In this document: positions 1-8,178 of the stretch, piece after piece
How positions within the stretch are numbered: position 1 is the first letter of the stretch
How the letters are laid out: the number at the start of each line of letters is the position of its first letter
DNA from: an uncultured Saprospiraceae bacterium
Lineage (GTDB): Bacteria > Bacteroidota > Bacteroidia > Chitinophagales > Saprospiraceae
Reading direction: 5' to 3'
NCBI GenBank assembly: GCA_938007965.1
Contig: CALLMH010000039.1
Coordinates: 1-49,014 of the forward strand
DNA: 49,014 nucleotides
Made by a program: the position numbers and the translations under genes
The notes under the pieces: model-generated
The model's input: the letters and a program-made list of their open reading frames with translations, nothing else
Told to the model about the DNA's origin: nothing
The model's database searches: none

Positions 1-1
1 A

Positions 2-2902
2 GAGACGATAAGCATCAACTTACCAGACATCGAGGGAAGCATGAGCAATCACAAAGTAAGCTGGAAGGTAACAGATGGATGTAACAATGTGACAACATGC
101 GACTCAGAGTTCATGGTAGTAGATAAGAAAGCACCGACACCTTACATGATTGATATTAGTAGTGCTGTGATGGAAAGTTCATGTACCGTAGATCTTTGGG
201 CTATTGATTTCAACTTAGGAAGTTTTGATAACTGTACTGCGCAAGAAGACTTGAGATATACTTTTACAGCAACTCCGCCAGAAAATGATAATCTATATAT
301 TCCTTCACAAATGTCATCTAGTATGACCTTTGGAGTTAATGATGTGGTTAATAGTCCAGTGGCAATCAATGTTTATGTGTGGGATGAAAAAGGAAATGCA
401 GATTTTGCAGTTGTAAATCTTACATTAATAGATAATAGTGGATGTATAGATCCAGTAGATCCTTCTGGAGATAGTTGTGCTTGCGAACCTACTGAATTCA
501 CAGGATGGGCAGTAGCAACTTGTAATGCTGATGAAGCTACAGGTGGAGCGGTAGGAGTTATATATGATATTAGAAATACTGAAGATGCTACAGTTGGTGT
601 AGATTTCGGAGCTGTAATTGAAACCATCAGTCCTGCTAACTGGACAGTAGATCAGATAGGTCAGATATTTGGAATAGCAATAGATGATAATGATAATGTA
701 TATTTATCTGCCTCTGATGTTTATGATACAGGATTTGACAACGATCCGTTTGGACCTGGTCAGATCTTTATTGCAAGTGCATCTAATGATTTCCTAGCAG
801 TACCATTTGTAGAATTACCGAATACTGGAGGAGCATTGAATGGAATTGGTAACGTCGCTTATTGCGCAGATAACAATATGTTGTACGCCTCGAACTTGGA
901 AGATGGAATGATATACAGAATTAATCCATCAGGAGTAATCATGGAAACATTCGATCCTTGGGCTGCAGATAATGGATCTGCTGGTATAGCTCCTCAAGCT
1001 GAGCAAGTCTGGGGTATCGGACTTAATACAGAGGATGATTTTAAGAAACTATACTTTGCAAGAATCAATGGTGCAGCGAGAGAAATGTATAGCATAACGT
1101 TAAATGAAAATGGAAGTTTCCCAACTACAGGAAGTGAATCTGTAGCGTTCAATAACATAATGGGAGTAGGACAAAGAATTACTGATATTGCATTTAATAA
1201 TGATGGAGATCAAATGATATTCTCAGAGAGAGGAACTAAATTCTTGACTGGTGCTCACACTTCTAAAACACTAAGATATGACCTTAACGGAGGTAGCTGG
1301 AGTATGGAGTTACAGTATTTTGTTGGTGGATTTGTTACTGACGACTTCCCATCAGTACCATCAGTTCCTGGTGAAAACTCTGCAGGGGGTGTTGACTTTG
1401 GAGCCACTACAGTGGGTACATCTATAGATGGGTGTGACGAGTTAGTATGGACCACTATGAATTACTTCGAAGATGGTAATGGCGGATTATTCTATGGAAT
1501 GCAAGGAATAGATGCAGATGGAAACAATTCTAGTGAAGATCCAAACGATCCAAACTATACAACAGATATCATTATCGACTTCGATGGAGAGTATGATAAT
1601 TTTGCACAAAAAGGAGAGATCGGAGATATTGAGATTTTCAAATGTTCAGGAGGAGATGATGATAAACCTATGATAGCTGGAAAAATAAGAACAACAGCTG
1701 GACTAGAAGTTGCTGATGTACAAGTAGATTTGATGAGTATATTGCCTGAGTATCCTAGGACTAAGATGACAGATAATAACGGACACTACGCATTTAATGA
1801 TACACCATTGAATGTTGATTATATGATCACAGCGAGCAAAGATATAGACTACTTGAATGGAGTAAGTACACTAGATCTAGTAAAAATCCAGAGACATATC
1901 TTAGGATTAGAAGATTTGGATTCGCCATATAAATTGATAGCAGCGGATATCAATGCAGATAATGACATTAAAGCAAGTGATCTATCACAACTGAGAAAAT
2001 TAATCTTAGGAATCATCACAGATCTACCGACCAATGAGTCATGGAGATTTGTAAACGGATCACAAGATCTTGCTACGGACTTAGATTTAGAAACTGTGAA
2101 CTATGTGATAGAAATCGAGAACTTAGAAGGAGAAATGTCAGATAATAACATGATCGCTGTAAAAGTAGGAGACGTTACAGAGAATGCTACAGTAAGCGCA
2201 CAAGGAACTGAGAATATCGAAGTAAGAAGTGCGAAGACATTAGAATTGATGATAGATAATAATACAGTGAAAGCTGGCGATAGAGTAGAGGTAGACTTTA
2301 CGAGCACAGACTTCAGAGACGTATTTGGATGTCAGTTCACGATGGAGTTAAACGGATTGGCGATGGCTGACGTAGTAAGTGGAGCGATCGAGATGACAGA
2401 AGGAAATGTAGGACTATTGAGCAATGAAGTAGTAACAGTAAGTTACCACAACGGAACAGCACAGACAGCTACAGAAGATGAGACAGTATTCACGATGATA
2501 TTCACAGCGACAGCAGATGGACAGTTATCAGAGATGATAGATGTAACATCGAAAATAACAGCTGCAGAAGCATACGTAGGAGAGAGCTTAGAGATCAGAG
2601 ACGTAGTAATTAGCACTAGAGGTGATATCACAGCAGGTGTGGAGAACAACTTATATCAGAATGAGCCAAACCCATTCAAAGATCAGACGATGATAAGATT
2701 CGAATTGGCAGAAGCGGGTGCAGTGACATTTACTGTATCAGATGTAACAGGAAAACTACTTAAGACAGTAAATACAGCTGGAATCAAAGGAATGAACATC
2801 TTACCATTAGATGCCTCAGACCTAGGAGTAACCGGAGTGATGTATTACACGATTAAAAGTGGAGAATTTACAGCTACAAAGAAGATGATCATAGTGCAAT
2901 AG
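2..2902 (+). CDS. Large T9SS-secreted surface protein with dockerin- and cohesin-like domains (5' end outside window)
   Basis: The reading frame is open from base 2 with no start needed, so the gene begins upstream; the first internal ATG is at 41. Residues below count from that ATG. Residues 1-30 look like the end of an HYR/Ig-like repeat. About 150-535 resembles a beta-propeller built on short NVYLS- and MLYAS-type strands. About 543-602 looks like a carboxypeptidase-regulatory-like beta sandwich. About 603-660 is a dockerin-like pair of calcium-loop helices (DINADNDIKASD is the second loop). About 733-858 resembles a cohesin-type beta sandwich. Residues 871-953 are a type A T9SS sorting domain (NEPNPF, later VTGKLL, ending KKMIIVQ). 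The protein is therefore probably exported by T9SS and attached to the surface. Codon use in the middle differs from both ends. The exact role is unknown; domain calls other than the sorting domain and dockerin are tentative. Confidence 0.85.
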   Translation, partial: ETISINLPDIEGSMSNHKVSWKVTDGCNNVTTCDSEFMVVDKKAPTPYMIDISSAVMESSCTVDLWAIDFNLGSFDNCTAQEDLRYTFTATPPENDNLYIPSQMSSSMTFGVNDVVNSPVAINVYVWDEKGNADFAVVNLTLIDNSGCIDPVDPSGDSCACEPTEFTGWAVATCNADEATGGAVGVIYDIRNTEDATVGVDFGAVIETISPANWTVDQIGQIFGIAIDDNDNVYLSASDVYDTGFDNDPFGPGQIFIASASNDFLAVPFVELPNTGGALNGIGNVAYCADNNMLYASNLEDGMIYRINPSGVIMETFDPWAADNGSAGIAPQAEQVWGIGLNTEDDFKKLYFARINGAAREMYSITLNENGSFPTTGSESVAFNNIMGVGQRITDIAFNNDGDQMIFSERGTKFLTGAHTSKTLRYDLNGGSWSMELQYFVGGFVTDDFPSVPSVPGENSAGGVDFGATTVGTSIDGCDELVWTTMNYFEDGNGGLFYGMQGIDADGNNSSEDPNDPNYTTDIIIDFDGEYDNFAQKGEIGDIEIFKCSGGDDDKPMIAGKIRTTAGLEVADVQVDLMSILPEYPRTKMTDNNGHYAFNDTPLNVDYMITASKDIDYLNGVSTLDLVKIQRHILGLEDLDSPYKLIAADINADNDIKASDLSQLRKLILGIITDLPTNESWRFVNGSQDLATDLDLETVNYVIEIENLEGEMSDNNMIAVKVGDVTENATVSAQGTENIEVRSAKTLELMIDNNTVKAGDRVEVDFTSTDFRDVFGCQFTMELNGLAMADVVSGAIEMTEGNVGLLSNEVVTVSYHNGTAQTATEDETVFTMIFTATADGQLSEMIDVTSKITAAEAYVGESLEIRDVVISTRGDITAGVENNLYQNEPNPFKDQTMIRFELAEAGAVTFTVSDVTGKLLKTVNTAGIKGMNILPLDASDLGVTGVMYYTIKSGEFTATKKMIIVQ

Positions 2903-2954
2903 ATTATATGAAATTGTTCAGTATTCATGAAAATGAAATCCTGAAATGATATAA

Positions 2955-2993
2955 TTCCCCCTTTTACATTAGATTGTGAAAGGGGGATTTTTT
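2955..2993 (+). terminator. Rho-independent terminator after the surface protein gene
   Basis: A CCCCCTTT arm (from 2957) pairs with AAAGGGGG (ending about 2986) and is followed at once by a run of six T. It lies about 55 bases after the stop codon of the upstream gene. Confidence 0.85.
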
Positions 2994-3139
2994 ATTGAGT
3001 TTTGATCTATATTGGCTAGTTCTTGTTACTATTCTATTAAATTCAATCTGACGAAAATCAAAATTCGATTTGTTTCGTTTCGAATTATTAGTTGTTAGTA
3101 AAGAATATTTTATAATTCATTTATCAAAAAGTTGTCTGT

Positions 3140-4768
3140 ATGAGATCAATATTGTTAGCATTAGTTCTTTGTATCTTGATTTTTGGTGAAGGTTTGGGTC
3201 AAGGGAAAGATGGTTTCACCTGGAGTGATAAATACGAAGATGATGGGCATTATATGCTTCTAGCGGAGACGGAAGATGGAGTAATAGCGCTGAGGAAATA
3301 CGATACTAGAATCCCAGAAAGAGATAGAGATGCTCGTCTAGAACTTATTAAATACGATGAAAATCTTCAAATTTTACATTCTGTAGAATTGAAAGATCTT
3401 GAGGAATCCAGCTATGAAGATATAACGACAGTGTACTCTAAGGAGGGGATTGCTCATATATATTATCAGACTTTTAAATCAGGGTCTGTTCGTGTTTCTG
3501 CCCAGTTGTTTGACCTGAATGATCTAAGAAAGATAGAAATTGTGGACTTAGCTAACTTTAAGATCAAGAGTAATAGAAATCAACGTATTACAGAATTATC
3601 ACAACTAGATATATACTTTCCATTGGATGTTGAGTTGTCTCAAGATAAATCAAAGATGGTTCTTTTTTATAACCAAGAACAAGTAGGCAAACGAAAAGAA
3701 ACGAATCATCAGTATACAGTGATAGACATTCAAAATCAGTTTAATATTATCCATCAAGGTGAATTTTATTCTGATAATAGAAGCGATAAATATAGGTTGA
3801 CTGACATTAATGTATCTAATACAGGAGCATTAAACTATTTGCTCAAAAGCTACAAAGACGATAGTAATAGAGAATTTATTAATAAAAAACCTGCCTATAC
3901 ATATGAGCTCCATCATATGGTAGGAAATGATAGTATAGATTACATATATGACATCAAGCCGAAGGGAGAGTTCATTGATAAATTAGTGTTAGGAAGTGAT
4001 GATGACAATGTATATATATCTGGCTATATCAGAGAGAGACCAATGGGTAAAATAACATCTTCATATTTTCTAGCTTTAGATGAGATAGGTGATAAGATTT
4101 CGGAATCTAGGGAAAAGTATCGTCCAAGAGAAATCGAAGATATGCAAGGCAAAAAAGATACTGAATTGAACGAAAATTTCAGAGTTATAGACTTGATTGT
4201 AGGAGATAAGGTGGTATATGTCGTAAAACAATATATCAGACTCGATAGAACGCAATTGAATAACAATATGGGCTTTAGAAATAATGGTTTTGGTAACAAT
4301 GGTTTTGGTAACAATGGCTTCGGTAATCTAGACTTTGACTGGGACTTTGAAGAAGTAATAATTGAAGGTTACAGTAAGTCGACAGGAGATATGATGTGGG
4401 TCGTTACTAATCCAAGAAGACAGGAAGAAAATCAACAATTTGTTAGAAGTTTTATAAGAGGATACATCGAGCTAAGGGATGATAATTTACATATGTTTTA
4501 TAACGAATCACCTGATAATGTAGAAAGAATAAGACGAAGAGAAAAGCTGAAGCGTACAGATGTGCCAGGCGATACCACAGAACCGATGATGGCTAAAGTG
4601 AATAGTTCTGGAGAAATAAGTTATAGATCACTTCGAGGCGAAAGAAGATTTCATGTTCCGTATAGTGGCGTATTAATTGGTGCAAAAAACTTTTACTTGA
4701 TTCACTCAAGATCGAATTTCAATGAATATAGAATAGGAAAGAGCAGTCTAGATATTCTTGACTTTTAG
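3140..4768 (+). CDS. Exported protein of unknown function with NGFGN repeats
   Basis: The 542-residue product starts with a clear signal peptide (residues 1-20, hydrophobic LLALVLCILIF, then GLGQG), so it should enter the periplasm or beyond. No family is recognised. The body alternates short beta-strand-like segments with charged turns (for example NVYISGY and DKVVYVVKQY), consistent with a beta-rich, perhaps propeller-like fold, but this is only an impression. Residues 382-396 are three perfect NGFGN pentapeptides preceded by a degenerate copy (MGFRN), encoded by a 15-base repeat at 4283-4327. There is no T9SS sorting domain at the C-terminus. It stands alone between a terminator and a long gap. 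ATG at 3140 is the natural start because the signal peptide follows it directly. Confidence 0.8.
   Translation: MRSILLALVLCILIFGEGLGQGKDGFTWSDKYEDDGHYMLLAETEDGVIALRKYDTRIPERDRDARLELIKYDENLQILHSVELKDLEESSYEDITTVYSKEGIAHIYYQTFKSGSVRVSAQLFDLNDLRKIEIVDLANFKIKSNRNQRITELSQLDIYFPLDVELSQDKSKMVLFYNQEQVGKRKETNHQYTVIDIQNQFNIIHQGEFYSDNRSDKYRLTDINVSNTGALNYLLKSYKDDSNREFINKKPAYTYELHHMVGNDSIDYIYDIKPKGEFIDKLVLGSDDDNVYISGYIRERPMGKITSSYFLALDEIGDKISESREKYRPREIEDMQGKKDTELNENFRVIDLIVGDKVVYVVKQYIRLDRTQLNNNMGFRNNGFGNNGFGNNGFGNLDFDWDFEEVIIEGYSKSTGDMMWVVTNPRRQEENQQFVRSFIRGYIELRDDNLHMFYNESPDNVERIRRREKLKRTDVPGDTTEPMMAKVNSSGEISYRSLRGERRFHVPYSGVLIGAKNFYLIHSRSNFNEYRIGKSSLDILDF
4283..4327 (+). repeat. 15-bp in-frame tandem repeat (NGFGN x3)
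   Basis: Three consecutive 15-base units encode NGFGN. The first two are identical (aatggttttggtaac) and the third differs at synonymous positions only. A change in copy number would keep the frame. Confidence 0.85.
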
Positions 4769-5025
4769 GATCCTAACAGTAAAAACGTTTATAGCTAGAA
4801 AAAATAAACAATCAGTGTATTTCCGATTTTCTCTTAAAAAAGGGATGTTCATAAATAGGGGCACTTTCTGAATTCTGATATTTTATAAAGTTGCTGTAAC
4901 AAGTTAAATTGGCCTTAGTCAGTGTAGTTTTTCGGCTAAAACACCAATAAGCGGGGTGATCTTTTCAGAAGTAGTTAGAAAAAACTGTAATGGAATAAGG
5001 ATATTCATTATTTATGGATATTCCT

Positions 5026-5063
5026 AAAAAAAAATAGAGGCTATCCAATGATAGGATAGCCTC
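5026..5063 (-). terminator. Terminator-like hairpin reading on the minus strand
   Basis: GAGGCTATCC (5037-5046) pairs perfectly with GGATAGCCTC (5054-5063) across a 7-base loop. On the minus strand the stem is followed by TA and nine T (the A run 5026-5034 on the plus strand). No minus-strand gene precedes it, so its transcript is unknown. Confidence 0.6.
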
Positions 5064-5429
5064 AAATATTTTGGTATAAATTTATGTTTCCAATATAATA
5101 TTTGGCCTCGATTTATAGTATTTATAAAATCTCCAGTAGGAATATTATACTTTGTATTTCATGTAAAGTTGATTTTTTCAGGTATAGATCAACTAATCTT
5201 TGCTCAGAACTATTTTGCAATTTTAAGCATGTAGAACATTCAATACATCTCTATAGACGCATCTTTTTAATTAAGTCACATTATTCAAGGCTTATTTTCA
5301 TGGATTATTCTGTTATATAAGAATACGTAAACTTAATTGGTGATTGTTATATTGATATAGCACCTAGGATTTAGGTAGCTGAGGAGACAAAGGACGACTT
5401 TATATTGTTACGGTCTTTTATATTAATTT

Positions 5430-5472
5430 GGTATTTGAGCATCGTGATATGCTCAGTGTGTAAGCAAATACC
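5430..5472. repeat. Nested inverted repeat
   Basis: The outer arms GGTATTTG (5430-5437) and CAAATACC (5465-5472) enclose an inner hairpin GAGCAT/ATGCTC (5437-5454). The nesting allows a compact two-part RNA fold. It lies in the gap before mraZ. Confidence 0.5.
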
Positions 5473-5595
5473 ATAGCTGGTTTTATGTTCTATAAGGACA
5501 GTTTATCATTATTGGTTATTTTTAGATTGGACGCGAGGATTTATATTAAAAATGAGGACTACTTATTGTTGCATATAGCTATAGTGCCCTTCTGC

Positions 5596-5617
5596 ATTAC
5601 TATTTGGAAATAGTAAT
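5596..5617. repeat. 22-bp palindrome
   Basis: ATTACTATTT and AAATAGTAAT flank a GG centre with no mismatch. The same arms in opposite order occur in the palindrome at 12248-12268. Confidence 0.6.
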
Positions 5618-6181
5618 TTAGTTCTAGCCTAAATGGATATAATTTTTCATTGGACATAAATACGAGTGAATCAATCTCACAGATATTAGTTTTAAATGTG
5701 AGTTATAAGTCTTTGCGTTGTTCTTTAGCTTAATATTTTACCGTTTGTAACGTATTTGTTTACGTCCTTCACTTCTATTGGGTGTTTAATTTTAACATTA
5801 ACAGTAGTATACATATAGATATTAAATATAATATGTAAATTTGTATTTATAAAGTGGCAGGGTTCTTATTAACCCACTTTTACTTCCAACCAATCTCGGA
5901 GCTCGCTATATCTTCAGAGCAAAGGGCAAATTCAGCCCTTATCAACAAAATCTTCATAATGTGTAATCATATTGACTACATCCTCCTACATATTAAATTT
6001 TTTTATCATATTTAGTGTAAAAAAGTGTTGTTTAGGTACAACTAAGTGGAATTCTGTGTTACATTTGTATATCATTAGTACCGAAAGTGGGAATTGATGC
6101 TTTTTAGACGAAAAGTAACTACGACCATTTAAGGAATAGAATTGCGGTTTTTGACGATACCAATATTCTAAAATAATAAGT

Positions 6182-6676
6182 GTGAATAAATACCAACTGA
6201 CAGGAGAGTATGAGTGTAAGCTCGATGCCAAAGGGCGTCTTAGGTTACCTACGTCTCTTATCAGGCAGTTCGGATTTAACGGAACACTCGAGTTAGCGAT
6301 TAATCGAGGGTTTGAAAAGCACCTAATGATGTATCCCAAAACAGTTTGGGAGGGAAAGACGAAAATATTTAACCAGCTCAACATTTACAATTCAAAAGAG
6401 CGGCAAGCAATGAGGTACTTCTATAGAGGTGCATCCATGATCAATATGGATTCAGCTGATAGGATTTTGCTTCCAGGAAATCTGATCGACTATGCAGGAT
6501 TAAAGAAAAATGTAATCCTATTTGCATATCATGAGCAGATTGAGATCTGGGACAAAGAAAAGTATTTTGATATGCTTAATGACGAACCCGAATCATTCTC
6601 CGAAATAGCGGATGGAATATTCGGTACTCTGACGCAGGGTGGAGGTGAGCCTCAATCCGATATAGTCGATGAGTGA
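6182..6676 (+). CDS. mraZ: Transcriptional regulator MraZ
   Basis: The 164-residue product is the DNA-binding protein that heads dcw clusters and, in studied bacteria, regulates its own operon. Two AbrB/SpoVT-like halves are visible: an N-terminal one with the signature KGRLRLP (about residues 19-25) and a second with DSADRILLP (about 90-98). Its length is close to the usual ~150. The start is GTG at 6182; I chose it because the conserved GEYECKLDAKGR follows within a few residues, as in homologues. MraZ operators in other phyla are spaced GTGGG-type boxes. Here only two loose copies are seen upstream (AAGTGGAATT near 6045 and AAGTGGGAATT near 6086), so autoregulation is not demonstrated. The stop overlaps the rsmH start by 8 bases. 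Confidence 0.93.
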   Translation: MNKYQLTGEYECKLDAKGRLRLPTSLIRQFGFNGTLELAINRGFEKHLMMYPKTVWEGKTKIFNQLNIYNSKERQAMRYFYRGASMINMDSADRILLPGNLIDYAGLKKNVILFAYHEQIEIWDKEKYFDMLNDEPESFSEIADGIFGTLTQGGGEPQSDIVDE

Positions 6677-7568
6677 TTATCATGTGCCTGTAATGTTGGA
6701 CGAGTGTATTGCTGGTCTAAATCTAAAGCCGAACGGAAAGTACGTAGATGTAACTTTCGGTGCCGGCGGACATTCCCAATCGATTTTAAAAAACTTAGGT
6801 GACGAAGGTCATCTTTATGGTTTCGATCAAGATGATGATGCAGTTGCTAATCAACTCGACGATCCGAGATTTACTTTTATCAAAGCCAACTTCAGGTATA
6901 TCAAAAAATTCCTGCGAGTAGAAGGTGTGAGGAAAGTAGATGGCATTCTTGCTGATCTTGGTGTGAGTTCTTGGCAGTTGGATTTTCCGGAGCGAGGCTT
7001 CTCTTACAGATTTGATGCAGATCTTGATATGCGGATGAATAATGCTGAAGAATTAACTGCAGCTATTATTCTCAAGGAGTATACTCAAGATGATCTGCAA
7101 TTGCTCTTTAGTAAGTTCGGCGAAGTGAGAAACTCGAGAACATTGGCCAAAGAGATCGTGTCTGAGAGAGCTAAGTCGCCTATCAAAACCACATTTCAGT
7201 TAAATGAAATACTTGAAAGGTTAAAATTTGGTACTCGACCAAAGTATTTTGCTCAAGTGTATCAAGCACTCCGGATGGAAGTCAATCAGGAAGTGCAGGT
7301 GCTAGAGGAGATGCTACAAGGTGGACTCGATGTACTAGAGCCAGGAGGGAGATTTGTGATCATGAGTTATCATTCGATAGAAGATAGGTATGTGAAGAAC
7401 TTCTTCAAATCTGGAAATGTTGACGGAAAGCTTATTCAAGATGATTTTGGACATATTGATCGACCATTTAAGTTGATCAATAAGAAACTGATACAAGCAA
7501 GCGAAGAAGAGCTGAAAACTAACAGCCGAGCAAGAAGTGCAAAGCTAAGAATCGCCGAAAAACTCTAG
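6669..7568 (+). CDS. rsmH: 16S rRNA (cytosine1402-N4)-methyltransferase RsmH (MraW)
   Basis: The 299-residue protein uses S-adenosylmethionine to methylate N4 of C1402 in the decoding centre of 16S rRNA. The SAM-binding signature VTFGAGGHS is at about residues 28-36, and the family motifs DLGVSSWQLD and ERGFSYR follow near 100-120. Near the C-terminus are SYHSIEDR and a basic RARSAKLRIAEK ending. The length matches the family. Its ATG overlaps the mraZ stop, which implies translational coupling. A 273-base spacer without a gene separates it from the next dcw gene. Confidence 0.97.
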   Translation: MSDYHVPVMLDECIAGLNLKPNGKYVDVTFGAGGHSQSILKNLGDEGHLYGFDQDDDAVANQLDDPRFTFIKANFRYIKKFLRVEGVRKVDGILADLGVSSWQLDFPERGFSYRFDADLDMRMNNAEELTAAIILKEYTQDDLQLLFSKFGEVRNSRTLAKEIVSERAKSPIKTTFQLNEILERLKFGTRPKYFAQVYQALRMEVNQEVQVLEEMLQGGLDVLEPGGRFVIMSYHSIEDRYVKNFFKSGNVDGKLIQDDFGHIDRPFKLINKKLIQASEEELKTNSRARSAKLRIAEKL

Positions 7569-7841
7569 TGCTTATCGAGTGTAGCGTTATAAGTCATCTA
7601 TTCGAAAAGTGAAATGATCGAAGAGAAGGATGGCCTATCAGTCGATATATCGCAAGCTGAGTGTAAATGAAAATAATTAGCGCTTATGTATGCACGGAAT
7701 AGATGATCCGATTCAATCATGGAAGTTTATTCCAGCATCATAAGAAAAGAGAAAGAGAATATATCTAGTTGTCGAAAAAAAAATAAGAAGTTCTGAATTT
7801 GAGCATTTTATAAATTTCGCAACTGAAGAAAATAAAACCAT

Positions 7842-8165
7842 TTGAAAACTAAGAGTCAAAATAATAAGAAAACTACAACTTCTACTAGATTCAAAGGAAT
7901 CGAATGGCTTTTTATGAATTTGCCTTTTGTGTGCTACCTCGCGTTACTCGTTGGGGTGTACATATTTAGCTCGCATAGTGTTGAAGGAAAACTACGAAAA
8001 ATTGAGGCTCTAAAGGCTGAGGTCAACGACACTAAGTGGAGGTACATGGATATCAAAAAGGATATAATGTACGGTAGCACTCAATCGCAAATTGAACAGA
8101 AGGTCGCCGAATTGGATCTTAAACCCATCCGAAACGCGCCTATAAAGATATCAGAAAACCACTGA
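7842..8165 (+). CDS. ftsL: FtsL-like divisome membrane protein
   Basis: This small (107 residues) bitopic protein sits in the ftsL position between rsmH and ftsI. It has a basic cytoplasmic N-terminus, one membrane segment at about residues 25-44 (NLPFVCYLALLVGVYIF), then a predicted extracytoplasmic coiled-coil (KLRKIEALKAEVNDTKWRYMD) and a short tail. That is the FtsL architecture: in other bacteria FtsL joins FtsB and FtsQ to activate FtsWI. Sequence similarity to proteobacterial FtsL is weak; Bacteroidota have their own FtsL-like family. The start is a TTG at 7842, chosen because a stop (7833-7835) lies in frame just upstream and no ATG precedes the membrane segment. ftsI begins 13 bases downstream. 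Confidence 0.8.
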   Translation: MKTKSQNNKKTTTSTRFKGIEWLFMNLPFVCYLALLVGVYIFSSHSVEGKLRKIEALKAEVNDTKWRYMDIKKDIMYGSTQSQIEQKVAELDLKPIRNAPIKISENH

Positions 8166-8178
8166 TTGTCGCGCAACC

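Larger units (their letters stand above)
4769..6181. other. 1.4 kb gap without a convincing gene, rich in inverted repeats
   Basis: No ORF here has protein-like composition; the two short ORFs (5102-5320 with a TTG start, and one on the minus strand reaching into mraZ) have random-looking Cys/Phe/Ile-rich translations. Instead the stretch holds a run of perfect inverted repeats. They are ACCTA/TAGGT (5362-5376), a nested pair GGTATTTG/CAAATACC around GAGCAT/ATGCTC (5430-5472), a 10-bp palindrome (5596-5617), CTCACA/TGTGAG (5676-5702), a two-step hairpin (5851-5880) and AAGGGC/GCCCTT (5922-5940). One minus-strand terminator lies at 5026-5063. I see no tRNA, tmRNA or RNase P RNA signature. It presumably also contains the mraZ promoter. 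Confidence 0.6.

Noticed and set aside
4941-4965. Terminator for the 3140-4768 gene
   Set aside because: The CACC/GGTG stem is only 4-5 bp and the following T run is short, so it is not a credible terminator.
5102-5320. 72-codon ORF in the gap before mraZ
   Set aside because: It starts with TTG, has random-looking Cys/Ser/Tyr-rich composition and no support from neighbours or motifs.
6040-6100. MraZ operator array
   Set aside because: Only two imperfect GTGGA/GTGGGA boxes about 40 bases apart are seen, not the closely spaced repeats typical of MraZ sites.
4769-6181. RNase P RNA or tmRNA in the long gap
   Set aside because: Neither the conserved GAGGAAAGTC-type segment nor a tRNA-like end was found on either strand.
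5986-6384. 132-codon minus-strand ORF overlapping the mraZ start
   Set aside because: Half of it is antisense to mraZ, and the translation lacks any protein-like pattern.
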